From contig NZ_SGXC01000002.1 in NCBI RefSeq assembly GCF_004216695.1, positions 1,302,001 through 1,366,000 of the forward strand: a DNA stretch of 64,000 nt, written 5' to 3'. Source of the stretch: Pigmentiphaga kullae. GTDB lineage: Bacteria > Pseudomonadota > Gammaproteobacteria > Burkholderiales > Burkholderiaceae_B. The notes below the pieces were generated by a model that was given only the letters and a program-made list of their open reading frames with translations, ran no database searches and was not told the DNA's origin. Position 1 is the stretch's first letter. Every line of letters begins with the position of its first letter. The position numbers and the translations under genes were made by a program. Positions 10,180 through 18,212 of this stretch are shown here, one piece after another.

Positions 10180-11250
10180 ATGCGGTTTCTCTGGCCCGAT
10201 CTTCTCTGGCTGCAGCTCCTCGTTCCCCTGCTCGTAGCCCTCTACCTGTACGCGCTTGCCCGCCGCAAGAAGGCGGCCATCCGCTATGCCAGCCTGAGCC
10301 TGGCCAAGGTCGCCATCGGCCCCGGCCAGCGGCTGCGGCGCCACATCCCGCCGCTGCTGTTCCTGCTGGCGATGTCGGCGGCGCTGCTGGCCTGCGCGCG
10401 TCCCACCGCCACCGTCACCCTGCCCTCGGACAGCCTGACCGTAGTCCTGGCCGTGGACGTCTCGCGCAGCATGCAGGCCGCCGACATCGCCCCCAACCGG
10501 CTGGTGGCCGCGCAGATGGCGGCCAAACGCTTCATCTCCGAACTGCCGTCCAATGTGCGGCTGGGCATCGTCTCGTTCGCCGGCACCGCCGCGGTCGTGC
10601 AGACGCCCACGGACAACCGGCAGGACATGGTCGAAGCCATCGACCGCTTCCAGCTGCAGCGCGCCACCGCCACCGGCAGCGGACTGATCCTGGCCTTGTC
10701 CATGCTGTTCCCCGACGACGGCATCGACCTGGAATCGGTCATCTTCGAGACACCGTCCATCCGCGCGGGGCGGCGCGCGGTCCCGCTCGACCAGGCGGGC
10801 GCGGCCGAGGCGGCCAGGAAAAAGCAAAAGACCTTGCAGCCGGTGCTGCCGGGTTCCTACACCTCGGGCACCATCATCCTGCTCAGCGACGGACGGCGCA
10901 CCACCGGCCCGGATCCGCTGGATGCCGCGCGCATGGCCGCCGAGCGGGGCGTGCGCGTCTACACGGTGGGCTTCGGCACCCAGCAGGGCGCGCCCATCGG
11001 CGACGAGGGCTGGTCCTTCTTCGCCCGGCTGGACGAACCCACGCTGCGCACGGTCGCGCAGATGACGGGCGGCGAATACTTCCTGGCCAGTTCCGAAGCG
11101 GACCTGAGTTCGGTGTACCGCAACCTCAACGCCAAGTTCTCGATGGAACGCAAGGAAACCGAACTCAGCGCCCTGCTGAGCGCCGCCGCGGTGGTCCTGC
11201 TGACCCTGGCCTGCGTGCTGTCCATGCTCTGGTTCCAGCGCAGCCGCTAG
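10180..11250 (+). CDS. VWA-domain membrane protein, paralogue of 5854-6903
   Basis: About 356 residues: N-terminal membrane helices, a VWA domain with the metal site DVSRSM (residues 93-98) and LLSDGRRTTGPD, then a C-terminal membrane helix. The start at 10180 has GGAG five bases upstream. It aligns end to end with the other VWA protein (shared RRxxPPLLFLL-type second helix, GTAAVVQTPT versus GAAAVVQSPT, TATGSGLILAL versus TALGSGLIIAL). It carries an extra basic stretch (RAGRRAVPLD to AARKKQKTLQ). It is divergent from the protease-MoxR-DUF58-VWA unit, so the two VWA proteins flank that unit. Confidence 0.88.
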   Translation: MRFLWPDLLWLQLLVPLLVALYLYALARRKKAAIRYASLSLAKVAIGPGQRLRRHIPPLLFLLAMSAALLACARPTATVTLPSDSLTVVLAVDVSRSMQAADIAPNRLVAAQMAAKRFISELPSNVRLGIVSFAGTAAVVQTPTDNRQDMVEAIDRFQLQRATATGSGLILALSMLFPDDGIDLESVIFETPSIRAGRRAVPLDQAGAAEAARKKQKTLQPVLPGSYTSGTIILLSDGRRTTGPDPLDAARMAAERGVRVYTVGFGTQQGAPIGDEGWSFFARLDEPTLRTVAQMTGGEYFLASSEADLSSVYRNLNAKFSMERKETELSALLSAAAVVLLTLACVLSMLWFQRSR

Positions 11251-11274
11251 CAGCGGCCTTGTATTGCAGAGCCG

Positions 11275-11325
11275 TGACAGGCCTCTGTCAGCAGATTGCA
11301 ATGCGCGCCCGATATAAATCGGGAC
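11275..11325 (+). promoter_or_regulatory. Inverted repeat and candidate -10 element before ugd
   Basis: A perfect 6-bp inverted repeat with a 4-base loop (TGACAG-GCCT-CTGTCA, 11275-11290) precedes a TATAAA element at 11313-11318. If that element is used, transcription would begin at or within a base or two of the ugd start codon, giving a leaderless message. No good -35 is visible at 16-18 bases. The reading as a promoter is inference. Confidence 0.35.
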
Positions 11326-12708
11326 ATGAATCTCGCGATCATAGGGGCCGGCTACGTCGGCCTGGTTACCGGAGCCTGCCTGGCCGACGTGGGCAACCGC
11401 GTCGTCTGCGTCGAGCGCAATGCCGAACGCCTGCGTGTGCTGCGGGAAGGCGGCGTCCCCTTCTTCGAACCCGGGCTGGCCGACATGGCCGCGCACAACG
11501 CGCAGGCCGGGCGCCTCTCCTTCACCGATGACCTGCCCGCCGCGCTGCGCGATGCGGAGATCGTCTTCATCGCGGTGGGCACGCCGGCCGACGAAGACGG
11601 CTCGGCGGACCTGGGCCACGTGCTCGAGGCCAGCGCCGAACTGGGCCGATCGATCCCGCGCGACATGGTGGTCGTCGTGAAATCGACCGTGCCCGTCGGC
11701 ACCTGCCACCGCGTGCAGGCCGTGATCGAGGACACCCTGCGCGAGCGCGACGCCGCCTGGCGCGTCTCGATCGTCTCCAATCCGGAATTCCTGAAGGAAG
11801 GCAGCGCGGTCGACGACTTCCAGCGCCCGGACCGCATCGTCATCGGCACCGGGGACGCCCGCGCGCTGCGGCTGATGGCGGCGCTGTATTCGCCCTACAA
11901 CCGCAACCGGGACCGCCTGATCCACACCGACGTGCGCTCGGCCGAGTTCACGAAGTACGCGTCCAACGTCATGCTGGCCACGCGCATCTCGCTGATGAAC
12001 GAGCTGGCCAGGATCGCCGAGAAAGTCGGCGCGGACATCGAGGCCGTGCGCCACGGCGCCGGCGCCGACCCGCGCATCGGCCACCACTTCCTGTATGCCG
12101 GCGTGGGCTACGGCGGCTCGTGCTTTCCCAAGGACATCCAGGCGCTGGCCCGGCTGGCGGCCGACCACGGCGAATCCACGCCGCTGCTCGACAGCGTGCA
12201 GCGGGTGAACGAGGAACAGAAGCGCGTCATGGCGGCCAAGATACGGCAGCACCTCGGCCCTTCGCTGCAAGGCCGCTGCATCGCGCTGTGGGGCCTGGCC
12301 TTCAAGCCCAACACCGACGACGTCCGCGAGGCGCCCAGCCTGGCGCTGGTGCGCGAACTGGTGGCCGGCGGCGCGACCGTGCGCGCGTACGATCCGGTCG
12401 CCGCCGAGAACGCCCGCCGCGCCATCGATCATCCCGGCCTGGTCATCGCCCCCAGCGCGCAGGCGGCCTGCGAAGGCGCCGACGTGCTGGCGGTGGTCAC
12501 CGAATGGCGCGAGTTCAAGTCGCCCGATTTCCGGGGGCTGGCCGGCCAGCTCAAGTCGCGCGCGATCTTCGACGGCCGCAACCTGTACGATCCCGAGTAC
12601 GTGGAAAGCTGCGGCCTGGCCTACTACGGCATCGGCCGCGGCGGCCGCCCCGCCCGCCCGGGACCGGAGGATGCCGACGCGCCCGCGGTCACGACCGGCT
12701 ACTGGTGA
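11326..12708 (+). CDS. ugd: UDP-glucose 6-dehydrogenase
   Basis: 460 residues. The enzyme oxidises UDP-glucose to UDP-glucuronate with two NAD+ per turnover, supplying precursors for capsule, exopolysaccharide or LPS. Seen: Rossmann motif IGAGYVGLVTG, EFLKEGSAVDDF, the catalytic cysteine in GVGYGGSCFPKDI, and LWGLAFKPNTDDVREAPS. The ATG at 11326 begins directly with the Rossmann strand; a Shine-Dalgarno sequence is poor. The 3' end overlaps the convergent LysR gene by 10 bases. No polysaccharide genes adjoin, so the pathway fed by it is not visible here. Confidence 0.95.
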   Translation: MNLAIIGAGYVGLVTGACLADVGNRVVCVERNAERLRVLREGGVPFFEPGLADMAAHNAQAGRLSFTDDLPAALRDAEIVFIAVGTPADEDGSADLGHVLEASAELGRSIPRDMVVVVKSTVPVGTCHRVQAVIEDTLRERDAAWRVSIVSNPEFLKEGSAVDDFQRPDRIVIGTGDARALRLMAALYSPYNRNRDRLIHTDVRSAEFTKYASNVMLATRISLMNELARIAEKVGADIEAVRHGAGADPRIGHHFLYAGVGYGGSCFPKDIQALARLAADHGESTPLLDSVQRVNEEQKRVMAAKIRQHLGPSLQGRCIALWGLAFKPNTDDVREAPSLALVRELVAGGATVRAYDPVAAENARRAIDHPGLVIAPSAQAACEGADVLAVVTEWREFKSPDFRGLAGQLKSRAIFDGRNLYDPEYVESCGLAYYGIGRGGRPARPGPEDADAPAVTTGYW

Positions 12709-13661
12709 CGGCTCGCGCCGCGCCGGCCGGGCGCGGCCTGCGCGGCCAGCGTGTCCTGCAGTTCGGTGTCCCAGGCCGGCGGGTCCGAGAAACGCTGCGC
12801 CAGGAAATCGAGCAGCGTGCGCAGCGTGGGCGGCATGTGCTTGCGCGAGGTGTAGACGCCGTACAGGGTCATGTCGCGCGGCGGCGTCTCGGGCAGCAGC
12901 ACCCGCAGGCGTTCTGCGCGCACCAGTTCGCCCACGGCATAGGTCGGCAGCATCGCGATCCCGGCTCCGCACACCGCCGCCTCGACCAGCGTGGTCGCCT
13001 CGTTGGAACTGATGTTCCCGCCCACCGCGACCGACACCGGCGCGCCGGCGCGGACGAAATGCCACCGGCTCTTGCCGGTGTACGAATGGGTCAGGCAATT
13101 GTGCAGGCCGAGCTCCTCCAGCCTGCCGGGCGTGCCCTGCTGGCGCAGGTAGTCGGGCGACGCGCACAGCACCGACCGGCATGCGGCCAGGCGGCGCGCG
13201 ATCAGGTTGGGATCGAGGTCGTTGGTGACGCGCAGCGCGAGATCGATGCGCTCGTCGACCAGATTGACGGTGCGGTCGGCCATGACCATGTCCACCGCCA
13301 CGTCGGGATAGCGGCGGGTGTAGTCGACGATGGCCGGCGCCAGGTGGGCCTGCCCGAAGGACGTGCTGGCGGTCACGCGCAGCACGCCGCGCGGCGCGCT
13401 GTCCGGGCTGGACACGGCGGCGCGCATGTCGCCTTCGAGCTCCAGCATCTGGCGGCAGCGTGCCAGCACCTCGGCGCCAGGCGGGGTCAGGCTCAGCCTG
13501 CGCGTGGTCCGGTGCAGCAGCCGGGCGCCCACCCATTCCTCCAGTTCCGCCAGATAGCGCGACACGGCCGGTCGCGACAGTTCCAGCGCCTCGGCCGCGG
13601 CGGACTGGCTGCCCCGGTCCACTACTTCGACGAATACGCGCATCGCGCTGAGTCTGTCCAT
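12699..13661 (-). CDS. LysR-family transcriptional regulator
   Basis: 320 residues. The helix-turn-helix begins MDRLSAMRVFVEVVDRGSQS and contains SRPAVSRYLAELEEWVGARL; the effector domain follows (GVLRVTASTSFGQAHLAP). It resembles the large subgroup often found next to oxidoreductase or glutathione/DsbA-type genes. It is divergent from the DsbA-family gene at 13777, which is its probable target by position. It overlaps the 3' end of ugd by 10 bases. Confidence 0.9.
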   Translation of the reverse strand: MDRLSAMRVFVEVVDRGSQSAAAEALELSRPAVSRYLAELEEWVGARLLHRTTRRLSLTPPGAEVLARCRQMLELEGDMRAAVSSPDSAPRGVLRVTASTSFGQAHLAPAIVDYTRRYPDVAVDMVMADRTVNLVDERIDLALRVTNDLDPNLIARRLAACRSVLCASPDYLRQQGTPGRLEELGLHNCLTHSYTGKSRWHFVRAGAPVSVAVGGNISSNEATTLVEAAVCGAGIAMLPTYAVGELVRAERLRVLLPETPPRDMTLYGVYTSRKHMPPTLRTLLDFLAQRFSDPPAWDTELQDTLAAQAAPGRRGASRHQ

Positions 13662-13776
13662 GACTTGACCGGTTCCAGCAACAAATAATTCTTGATTTTA
13701 CGGTTTTTACTATCGTTTTTTGTAATTATCCTGACATCTGACAAAATCCGGACGCCATGCGTCCCTTGGCCCCATC
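13662..13776. promoter_or_regulatory. AT-rich divergent promoter region between LysR and DsbA-family genes
   Basis: The stretch of about 13680-13750 is markedly AT-rich against a GC-rich background, with runs such as TTTTTACTATCG and TTTTTTGTAATTATCC. It lies between two divergent start codons and is the natural site for both promoters and for LysR binding. I could not assign exact -35/-10 pairs. Confidence 0.45.
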
Positions 13777-14418
13777 ATGGAAACGACCCGGCTTCACTAC
13801 ATCTACGACCCCTTCTGCGGCTGGTGCTATGCCTCGGCCCCATTGATGGCGGCGGCCCGCGGACTGCTGCCCGTGACCGCGCACGGCGGCGGCATGATGG
13901 CCGGCAGCAATCGCCAGCCCGTGACCGACCGACTGCGCAACTACGTCATGCCCCATGATCGCCGCATCGCGGCCATGACCGGCCAGCCTTTCGGCCAGGC
14001 CTATTTCGACGGCCTGCTGCGCGACCACGACGCGGTGTTCGATTCCGAACCGCCCATCACCGCCATCCTGGCCGCGCTCGAGGCGGGCGGCGAAGGACGC
14101 GATCTCGATCTGCTGGCGCGCCTGCAACGCGCCCATTACGTGGAAGGCCGGCGCATCGCCGATGCCGGAGTGCTGGCCGAGATGGCGGCCGACATCGGCC
14201 TGGACCGGCCCGCCTTCGAAGCCGCCTATGCGGCGCGGGAGGGCCAGCCCACGCGCGACCACATCGCCGAAAGCCGCGCCCTGCTGGCCCATGCCGGCGG
14301 CCAGGGCTTCCCGACCTTCGCGCTGGAACGCGACGGCCGCTACCGGGTGCTGGACACCGGCCGCTACCTGGGCCGCGTGGACGAGTGGCGCGCGGCGCTG
14401 GCCGGGATGCTGGAATAA
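13777..14418 (+). CDS. DsbA-family thioredoxin-fold protein
   Basis: 213 residues with no signal peptide, so probably cytoplasmic. The N terminus has the redox motif Cys-Gly-Trp-Cys in DPFCGWCYAS, and the cis-proline loop is GFPTFAL near residue 185. This pattern fits the FrnE/DsbA-like group of cytoplasmic dithiol oxidoreductases. The divergent LysR gene is the likely regulator. A role in thiol redox handling or in isomerising a glutathione adduct is possible, and the sequence does not decide between them. Confidence 0.85.
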   Translation: METTRLHYIYDPFCGWCYASAPLMAAARGLLPVTAHGGGMMAGSNRQPVTDRLRNYVMPHDRRIAAMTGQPFGQAYFDGLLRDHDAVFDSEPPITAILAALEAGGEGRDLDLLARLQRAHYVEGRRIADAGVLAEMAADIGLDRPAFEAAYAAREGQPTRDHIAESRALLAHAGGQGFPTFALERDGRYRVLDTGRYLGRVDEWRAALAGMLE

Positions 14419-14431
14419 GGGACGACGGCCC

Positions 14432-16288
14432 CTACAGGTACCTGGCCAGGAACGCTTCCATCGCGGCATAGAACTCGAACTGGTTCTCTTCGTTGTGGAA
14501 GCCGTGTCCTTCGTTGTCCTTGACCATGTATTCGACCTCCACGCCACGCGCGCGCAGGGCGGCCACGATCTGGTCGCTCTCGTCCTTGTTGACGCGCGGA
14601 TCCTTCGCCCCCTGGGCCACGAACAGCGGCGCCTTGATCCGGTCGACGAAGAAGACCGGCGATGCCGCGTGCAGCATGTCCTTGTCCCGCTCGGGATCGC
14701 CGACCATCTCGTGCATGGAATCCAGGAAAGGCTTCCAGTACGGCGGGATGGTATCCATGAACGTGAACAGATTCGACACCCCCACGTAGTCCACGGCGGC
14801 GGCATACAGGTCGGGCGTGAACGCGATGCCGGCCAGCGTGGCGTAGCCGCCGTAGCTGCCGCCATAGATGGCGATGCGCGCGGGATCGGCGATGCCTTCG
14901 CGCTTGAGCCATTCGACGCCGTCGGTGATGTCGTCCTGCATGGCCCGGCCCCACTGCCTGAACGAGGCCTCCCAGAACTTGCGCCCGTAGCCGGTGGAGC
15001 CGCGGAAATTCATCTGCAGCACGGCATAGCCCCGATTGGCCAGGAATTGCACCTCGGGGTTGTAGCCCCAGGTGTCGCGCGCCCACGGCCCGCCATGGGG
15101 ATGGATGATGACCGGCAGCTTGCGCGGCGTCGCGCCCACGGGCAGCGTCAGGTAGCCGTCGATCTTCAGGCCGTCGCGCGCGGTGTAGCGCACGGGCTTC
15201 ATCGGCGCCATGTCGCGTTCCAGCAGCCACGGCTGGATCTCGCCCAGCTTGGTCAGCTTGCGCGAGGCGACGTCGTACAGGTAGCGCGCGCCCTGCGTGC
15301 GATCGTTGTAGGCCGCCACGACGAAGCGGGTCTCGTCCCGCGTCTCGCTTTGCAGCGCGATCTCGTAGCCGCGCAACTGGCTTTCCAGGTCGGCGTAGAT
15401 CTCGGCGGTGGCCGCATCCAGCACCTGGCGCTGCGGCTTCCAGGTCACGTAGCCGATCTCGGTCAGCACCTTGCGCTGGTGCGAATAGGCCAGCCCCGAG
15501 ACGTCGACCTCGGGGTGCTCGAATATCAGCGCGCCCTCGCGGGCGGTGTGCGGGTCGAATTCGAACAGCGCGGCCTTGTCGCGGCCGCGGTTCGAGCTGA
15601 CGTAGATGCGCTTGTTGTCGAACGTGAAGAACAGCGGCGCGACGGTTTCCTTGAAATCCGTGGTCAGGATGGGGCGGAATTCCTCGGCCTCGGTGTCGCG
15701 ATAGAGCAAGGTGTTGTTGACCCCGTCCGTGGCCACCGCCAGCCGCAGCCGGCCATCGTGGTCCGTGGCCCAGCCGGTGATGTTGCCGGGGTTCTGCGCG
15801 ATCAGCTCCTCCCTGCCGGTGGCCACCTCGACGCGGAACACGTCGAACACCTGGGAGTCCCGCCGGTTGTGCGACAACAGCACGTGGGCATCGTCGTCGA
15901 TCAGGTCGTCCACCACGTCGGCGCGCACGCCATCGTAGGGCGTGAGGTCGGTCGGCGCGGACGCGCCGTCCAGCGGCACCGACAGCAGGTGGAAGTTCTC
16001 GTCGCCGCCGAAGTCCTTGATGTACAGGATGTGGCCCGGCCCCTTCCAGAAGAAGCCGCCCACGTCGCGCTCGGCCTCGCCGGTCAGCGCCCGCGCCGGA
16101 CCGGTGGGAACGCCTTGTTCATCCAATGCCTGCACGTGCACGTTCTGCCGGCCCTGGGCGGGCGCCAGGAAGGCCAGGTGGCGGCCGTCGGGCGAGATGC
16201 GATAGCTGGAACGTTCCGGCTTCCGGAAAAAATCGCGCACGTCGTAGCGCTTGACGAGCCGTATGGCGGGGGTGGAAGTCGAGGTCAT
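14432..16288 (-). CDS. Prolyl oligopeptidase family (S9) serine peptidase
   Basis: About 618 residues: an N-terminal beta-propeller (repeated SPDGRHLAFL-type blades) and a C-terminal alpha/beta-hydrolase domain. The nucleophile is Ser in IYGGSYGGYA, the acid is Asp in GAKDPRVN, and the base is His in EGHGFHNEEN. No signal peptide is present from the ATG at 16288, so it is probably cytoplasmic. It cleaves short peptides in characterised relatives. Upstream in-frame starts exist, but the chosen one opens with TPAIRLVKRYDVRDFF, just ahead of the first blade. It ends 13 bases after the convergent DsbA-family gene. Confidence 0.9.
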   Translation of the reverse strand: MTSTSTPAIRLVKRYDVRDFFRKPERSSYRISPDGRHLAFLAPAQGRQNVHVQALDEQGVPTGPARALTGEAERDVGGFFWKGPGHILYIKDFGGDENFHLLSVPLDGASAPTDLTPYDGVRADVVDDLIDDDAHVLLSHNRRDSQVFDVFRVEVATGREELIAQNPGNITGWATDHDGRLRLAVATDGVNNTLLYRDTEAEEFRPILTTDFKETVAPLFFTFDNKRIYVSSNRGRDKAALFEFDPHTAREGALIFEHPEVDVSGLAYSHQRKVLTEIGYVTWKPQRQVLDAATAEIYADLESQLRGYEIALQSETRDETRFVVAAYNDRTQGARYLYDVASRKLTKLGEIQPWLLERDMAPMKPVRYTARDGLKIDGYLTLPVGATPRKLPVIIHPHGGPWARDTWGYNPEVQFLANRGYAVLQMNFRGSTGYGRKFWEASFRQWGRAMQDDITDGVEWLKREGIADPARIAIYGGSYGGYATLAGIAFTPDLYAAAVDYVGVSNLFTFMDTIPPYWKPFLDSMHEMVGDPERDKDMLHAASPVFFVDRIKAPLFVAQGAKDPRVNKDESDQIVAALRARGVEVEYMVKDNEGHGFHNEENQFEFYAAMEAFLARYL

Positions 16289-16387
16289 GGCGCGATCCGC
16301 GATGGAAGGAAGGGAATGACCGGAAAACATAGCACAGCGAGGTGCCGCCATCGGGCCGGTCCGGCCTTTGCAGCATTCTGTTTCAGT

Positions 16388-16414
16388 CGTCCGGAACGCC
16401 GGACGTGATATACC
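16388..16414 (+). promoter_or_regulatory. Inverted repeat with TATACC element upstream of the mlaC-like gene
   Basis: A perfect 7-bp inverted repeat with a 4-base loop (CGTCCGG-AACG-CCGGACG, 16388-16405) sits directly before TATACC (16409-16414), about 50 bases ahead of the mlaC-like start codon. Placement over the -35 region would suit an operator. This is inference. Confidence 0.3.
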
Positions 16415-16464
16415 CTCCAATACATACCGGCGGCCTCCGTTCGCCGTCCGTCCAGGGAGATCCC

Positions 16465-17151
16465 ATGCTCGACTCGCGCCCCGCCCTTCACGCTCTCGCT
16501 CCGACCCGCCACCGCCTGGCCTGGCTCGCCTGCTGGGCGACCGCGCTGGCCCTTGCCTTCTTCGCCGCGGGCCAGGCTCGCGCGCAGGCGCCCGACCCGC
16601 AGGATCCGCCCAACGTGATCATCCAGAAGGCGGCCAACAACGTGCTGGACCGCATCCGCAAGGATCAGGAACTGAAATCCGGCTCGCCCGAGAAGATCAA
16701 CCAGGCCATCGACGAACTCATCCTGCCCTATGTGGACTTCGAGAAGACCACCCGCCTGGCCGTGGGCCGCTACTGGCGCCAGGCCACGCCCGAGCAGCGC
16801 ACCGCGCTCGTGAAGGAGTTCCGCAACATGCTGGTGCGCACCTACGGCGGCTCGGTCTCCACCATCACCCCACAGGCCCGCGTCGACATGCGCCCGTTCC
16901 GCGCCGAACCCGGCGCCACCGACGTCGTCGTGCGGACCACGGTCACCGACGGCCAGCGCGATCCCATCCCCGTCGACTACCGGCTGGAGAAAAGCGACCA
17001 GGGCTGGAAGATCTACGACCTGAACGTGCTGGGCGTCTGGTTCATCCAGAACTACCGCGACCAGTTCGCCTCGATCGGTTCGCAGGGCGGCGTGGACGCC
17101 ATCATCAAGGCGCTGCAGACCAATAACCAGAAGATGAATACGGGTAGATAA
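16465..17151 (+). CDS. MlaC-family periplasmic phospholipid-binding protein
   Basis: 228 residues with a signal peptide (hydrophobic stretch WLACWATALALAFFAAGQ, cleavage after ARA). The mature part matches the MlaC/toluene-tolerance Ttg2D family: KINQAIDELILPYVDFEKTTRLAVG, WRQATPEQRTALVKEF and DYRLEKSDQGWKIYDLNVLGVW. MlaC ferries phospholipids between the inner- and outer-membrane Mla complexes. The ATG at 16465 has AGGGAGA just upstream. No mlaFEDB genes adjoin, so this is an isolated member and may be a paralogue of an operon-encoded MlaC elsewhere. Confidence 0.88.
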   Translation: MLDSRPALHALAPTRHRLAWLACWATALALAFFAAGQARAQAPDPQDPPNVIIQKAANNVLDRIRKDQELKSGSPEKINQAIDELILPYVDFEKTTRLAVGRYWRQATPEQRTALVKEFRNMLVRTYGGSVSTITPQARVDMRPFRAEPGATDVVVRTTVTDGQRDPIPVDYRLEKSDQGWKIYDLNVLGVWFIQNYRDQFASIGSQGGVDAIIKALQTNNQKMNTGR

Positions 17152-17152
17152 C

Positions 17153-17221
17153 CCCCCTACGCCGGTGCGGAGCGCCGTATTCTTGCGTCCCCCAAGGGCG
17201 GGGGGGATATAATATTTTTTT
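17153..17221 (+). terminator. GC hairpin with T tract between mlaC-like gene and gmk; overlaps a TATAAT element
   Basis: CCCCCC (17153-17158) can pair with the run of G at 17200-17206, and ACGC with GCGT further in. A T7 tract follows at 17215-17221 after ATATAATA. This suits a terminator for the mlaC-like gene. TATAAT at 17208-17213, with TTGCGT at 17183-17188 (19-base spacing), is also a reasonable gmk promoter. The ends resemble the two inverted repeats near 31.7 and 33.1 kb. Confidence 0.5.
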
Positions 17222-17238
17222 GTCTGCCGCTCTGATTC

Positions 17239-17880
17239 ATGCCTCCACGCGCCGGTAACGTCTTCATGGTCGTCGCGCCCAGCGGCGCCGGCAAGTCCAG
17301 CCTGGTCAACGCCCTGCTCAAGGCCAGACCCGAAATCCGCTTGTCGATTTCCTGCACCACCCGCCCGCCCCGCCCGGGTGAAACCGACGGCAAGGAATAC
17401 CACTTCGTCAATGCCGCCGCCTTCGAGAAGATGCAGCGCGACGACGATCTGCTGGAGTGGGCCGAGGTACATGGCAATTTCTACGGCACGCCGCGCAGTT
17501 GGATCGCGCGCCAGACCGAGGCCGGCAACGACGTCCTGCTGGAAATCGACTGGCAGGGAGCCCGCCAGGTACGCGCCAAATTCCCCGAAGCCATCGGCAT
17601 CTTCATCCTTCCGCCGTCCATCGAGGCCCTGGAAACCCGGCTGCACGAACGCGGCCAGGACGAGCCCCACGTGATCGCACGGCGGCTGCTGGCGGCCGGG
17701 GGCGAGTTCGCGCATGCCCCCGAATTCGAATATGTTATTATTAATCAAGACTTTAGCGCAGCCTTGGCCGACATGACGACGATCGTTACCGCCGCCCGGC
17801 TGCGTTTTCGTTCTCAGGCAGCCCGGCATGCCAGCCTGTTTTCGCAACTGGGCATTCCGCAAGCTTCCGCACCGCTTTGA
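17239..17880 (+). CDS. gmk: Guanylate kinase
   Basis: 213 residues. It converts GMP and ATP to GDP and ADP. The P-loop is [10 protein letters not shown]; the GMP-binding region shows [19 protein letters not shown], then [15 protein letters not shown] and [12 protein letters not shown]. Length and motifs match the family throughout. It is followed by rpoZ and spoT, so enzymes and targets of guanine-nucleotide balance are grouped. The ATG at 17239 lies about 25 bases after a TATAAT element. Confidence 0.97.
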   Translation: MPPRAGNVFMVVAPSGAGKSSLVNALLKARPEIRLSISCTTRPPRPGETDGKEYHFVNAAAFEKMQRDDDLLEWAEVHGNFYGTPRSWIARQTEAGNDVLLEIDWQGARQVRAKFPEAIGIFILPPSIEALETRLHERGQDEPHVIARRLLAAGGEFAHAPEFEYVIINQDFSAALADMTTIVTAARLRFRSQAARHASLFSQLGIPQASAPL

Positions 17881-17915
17881 CTCGCGTCCAGTACGCACAG
17901 CTTTCAGGGACCCTC

Positions 17916-18119
17916 ATGGCACGTATCACCGTAGAAGACTGCTTGAAGCAAATTCCGAACCGGTTCAAACTGACCCTCGTGGCGACCTATCGCGCCCGGC
18001 AACTGGCCCAGGGCCATGCCCCCAAGCTCGATAGCAAGGACAAGCCGACCGTTACCGCGCTGCGCGAGGTCGCTTCCGGCGTGACCGGGGTGGAAATGCT
18101 GAAAAAGGTCCCCACCTGA
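17916..18119 (+). CDS. rpoZ: RNA polymerase omega subunit
   Basis: 67 residues starting [19 protein letters not shown], the family's standard opening, with [11 protein letters not shown] and the ALREVASG segment following. Omega aids assembly of the beta' subunit and, with beta', forms one of the ppGpp-binding sites. The ATG at 17916 is chosen over an upstream in-frame ATG at 17877 because it has AGGGA upstream and matches the family start. It lies between gmk and spoT. Confidence 0.97.
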   Translation: MARITVEDCLKQIPNRFKLTLVATYRARQLAQGHAPKLDSKDKPTVTALREVASGVTGVEMLKKVPT

Positions 18120-18124
18120 TTTCC

Positions 18125-18163
18125 AAGACCATGACGGTCTTGCCGCCGGCCTACAGGCCGGCG
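18125..18163 (+). other. Tandem hairpins in the rpoZ-spoT gap
   Basis: Two perfect inverted repeats follow one another: AAGACC-ATGAC-GGTCTT (18125-18141) and CGCCGGCC-TACA-GGCCGGCG (18144-18163). Neither has a T tract. They begin 6 bases after the rpoZ stop and end 49 bases before spoT, so they may slow transcription, protect rpoZ mRNA or mark a processing site. Confidence 0.5.
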
Positions 18164-18212
18164 ATGCCTGGAGCGATCCGGTCACCCCGGAGGCGCTCCT
18201 CCTGAGGCGACC

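Noticed and set aside
10138-13536. A 1132-codon frame on the minus strand across the second VWA gene and ugd
   Set aside because: It is antisense to well-recognised proteins, is rich in Arg, Gly and Ala, and has no motif. GC-rich codon bias leaves such frames open by chance.
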